From the NCBI GenBank assembly GCA_963580285.1, contig OY757019.1, forward strand, positions 60,780,587 through 60,844,586: 64,000 bases of DNA. The letters run 5' to 3'. How positions within the stretch are numbered: position 1 is the first letter of the stretch; each line of letters begins with the position of its first letter. The position numbers were made by a program, and so were the translations under genes. Origin of the DNA: Lucinisca nassula. Lineage: Eukaryota; Mollusca; Bivalvia; Lucinida; Lucinidae. The notes under the pieces were generated by a model. That model made no database searches. It saw nothing but the letters and a program-made list of their open reading frames with translations, and was not told where the DNA came from. Positions 63,738 through 64,000 of this stretch are shown in pieces.

Positions 63738-64000
63738 GTACAATAGCTTTTCTATTGCCAGAAATTGAATGACCGAAAACATCTTGAGCAAACAGAACAC
63801 ATTGCAAACAGATGTAACCGAAATACTGACAGCACTGCTGGGTAGAAAGAGTCTGAGTTTTGGCAACTTAGGGACTGTTTCGTAAAACCAAATACTTTCC
63901 TGCACTTGTGGATCCTTTACTTCCATTGTACTCGCAGGTTTTAAGAGGAAAAAGTATTCCTTCAGGGGAAGCAACTCCTGCAAAAGTATTTCTGTTTCAC
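63738..64000 (+). other. sequence after the homeobox break
   Basis: None of TRRRRIEIAH or WFQNRRMKWKK is found in any frame. The last 65 bp (AAGAGGAAAAAGTATTCCTT, AGGGGAAGCAACTCCTGCAA) match the palindromic MITE family at 51655-51790, so a transposable element lies within 200 bp of the break. Confidence 0.7.

Noticed and set aside
1..64000. CRISPR arrays, bacterial operons, viral genes
   Set aside because: Direct repeats here are satellites or transposon arrays; no bacterial or viral coding content was seen.

Overview
The window is animal nuclear DNA, AT-rich and crowded with repeats. It most likely comes from a bivalve mollusc. Two things suggest this: a Hox4 gene with lophotrochozoan-type features, and SINE, MITE and tandem-repeat-bearing elements of a kind I associate with clam-like bivalve genomes. 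The species cannot be fixed from the sequence alone. There are no operons or bacterial features.

The only host gene I can support is Hox4 (Deformed class) on the + strand. Exon 1 (39004-39550) carries the N-terminal MxMSSFL signature and the YPWM hexapeptide. A 24-kb phase-1 intron follows (39551-63637). Exon 2 (63638-63737) carries the first 24 residues of a Hox4-type homeodomain. Exon 2 stops at a possible GT donor inside the homeobox, and the rest of the homeodomain is not found before the window ends. Either the homeobox is split by an intron or the gene is broken there.

Layout. 1-1612: 36-bp minisatellite with a SINE-like insertion. 1.7-6.1 kb: SINEs, palindromic MITEs and a perfect 41-bp inverted repeat. 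6.3-8.5, 14.6-16.5 and 17.1-19.0 kb: three elements with the same terminal modules but different internal tandem repeats. 13.7-14.3 kb: a mariner remnant. 21.9-23.2 kb: a complete but inactivated mariner with TA target duplication and inverted ends. 23.6-26.1 kb: a fourth tandem-repeat element with three later insertions. 26.8-38.1 kb: fold-back elements, hairpin MITEs, SINEs and microsatellites. 38.2-39.0 kb: the repeat-poor Hox4 5' flank. 39.6-63.6 kb: the Hox4 intron, itself full of MITEs, SINEs and satellite fragments.

Nesting is frequent and gives a relative insertion order: SINE in MITE, MITE in SINE, SINE in fold-back element, SINE in satellite. Nine or so SINE copies from several families show target-site duplications of about 13 bp. 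The families also share a 3' end built around CGT(T/A)AAAC followed by A/C-rich tails, which suggests a common mobilising machinery. Several stretches of 300-1200 bp hold nothing I can identify; they are listed as such.
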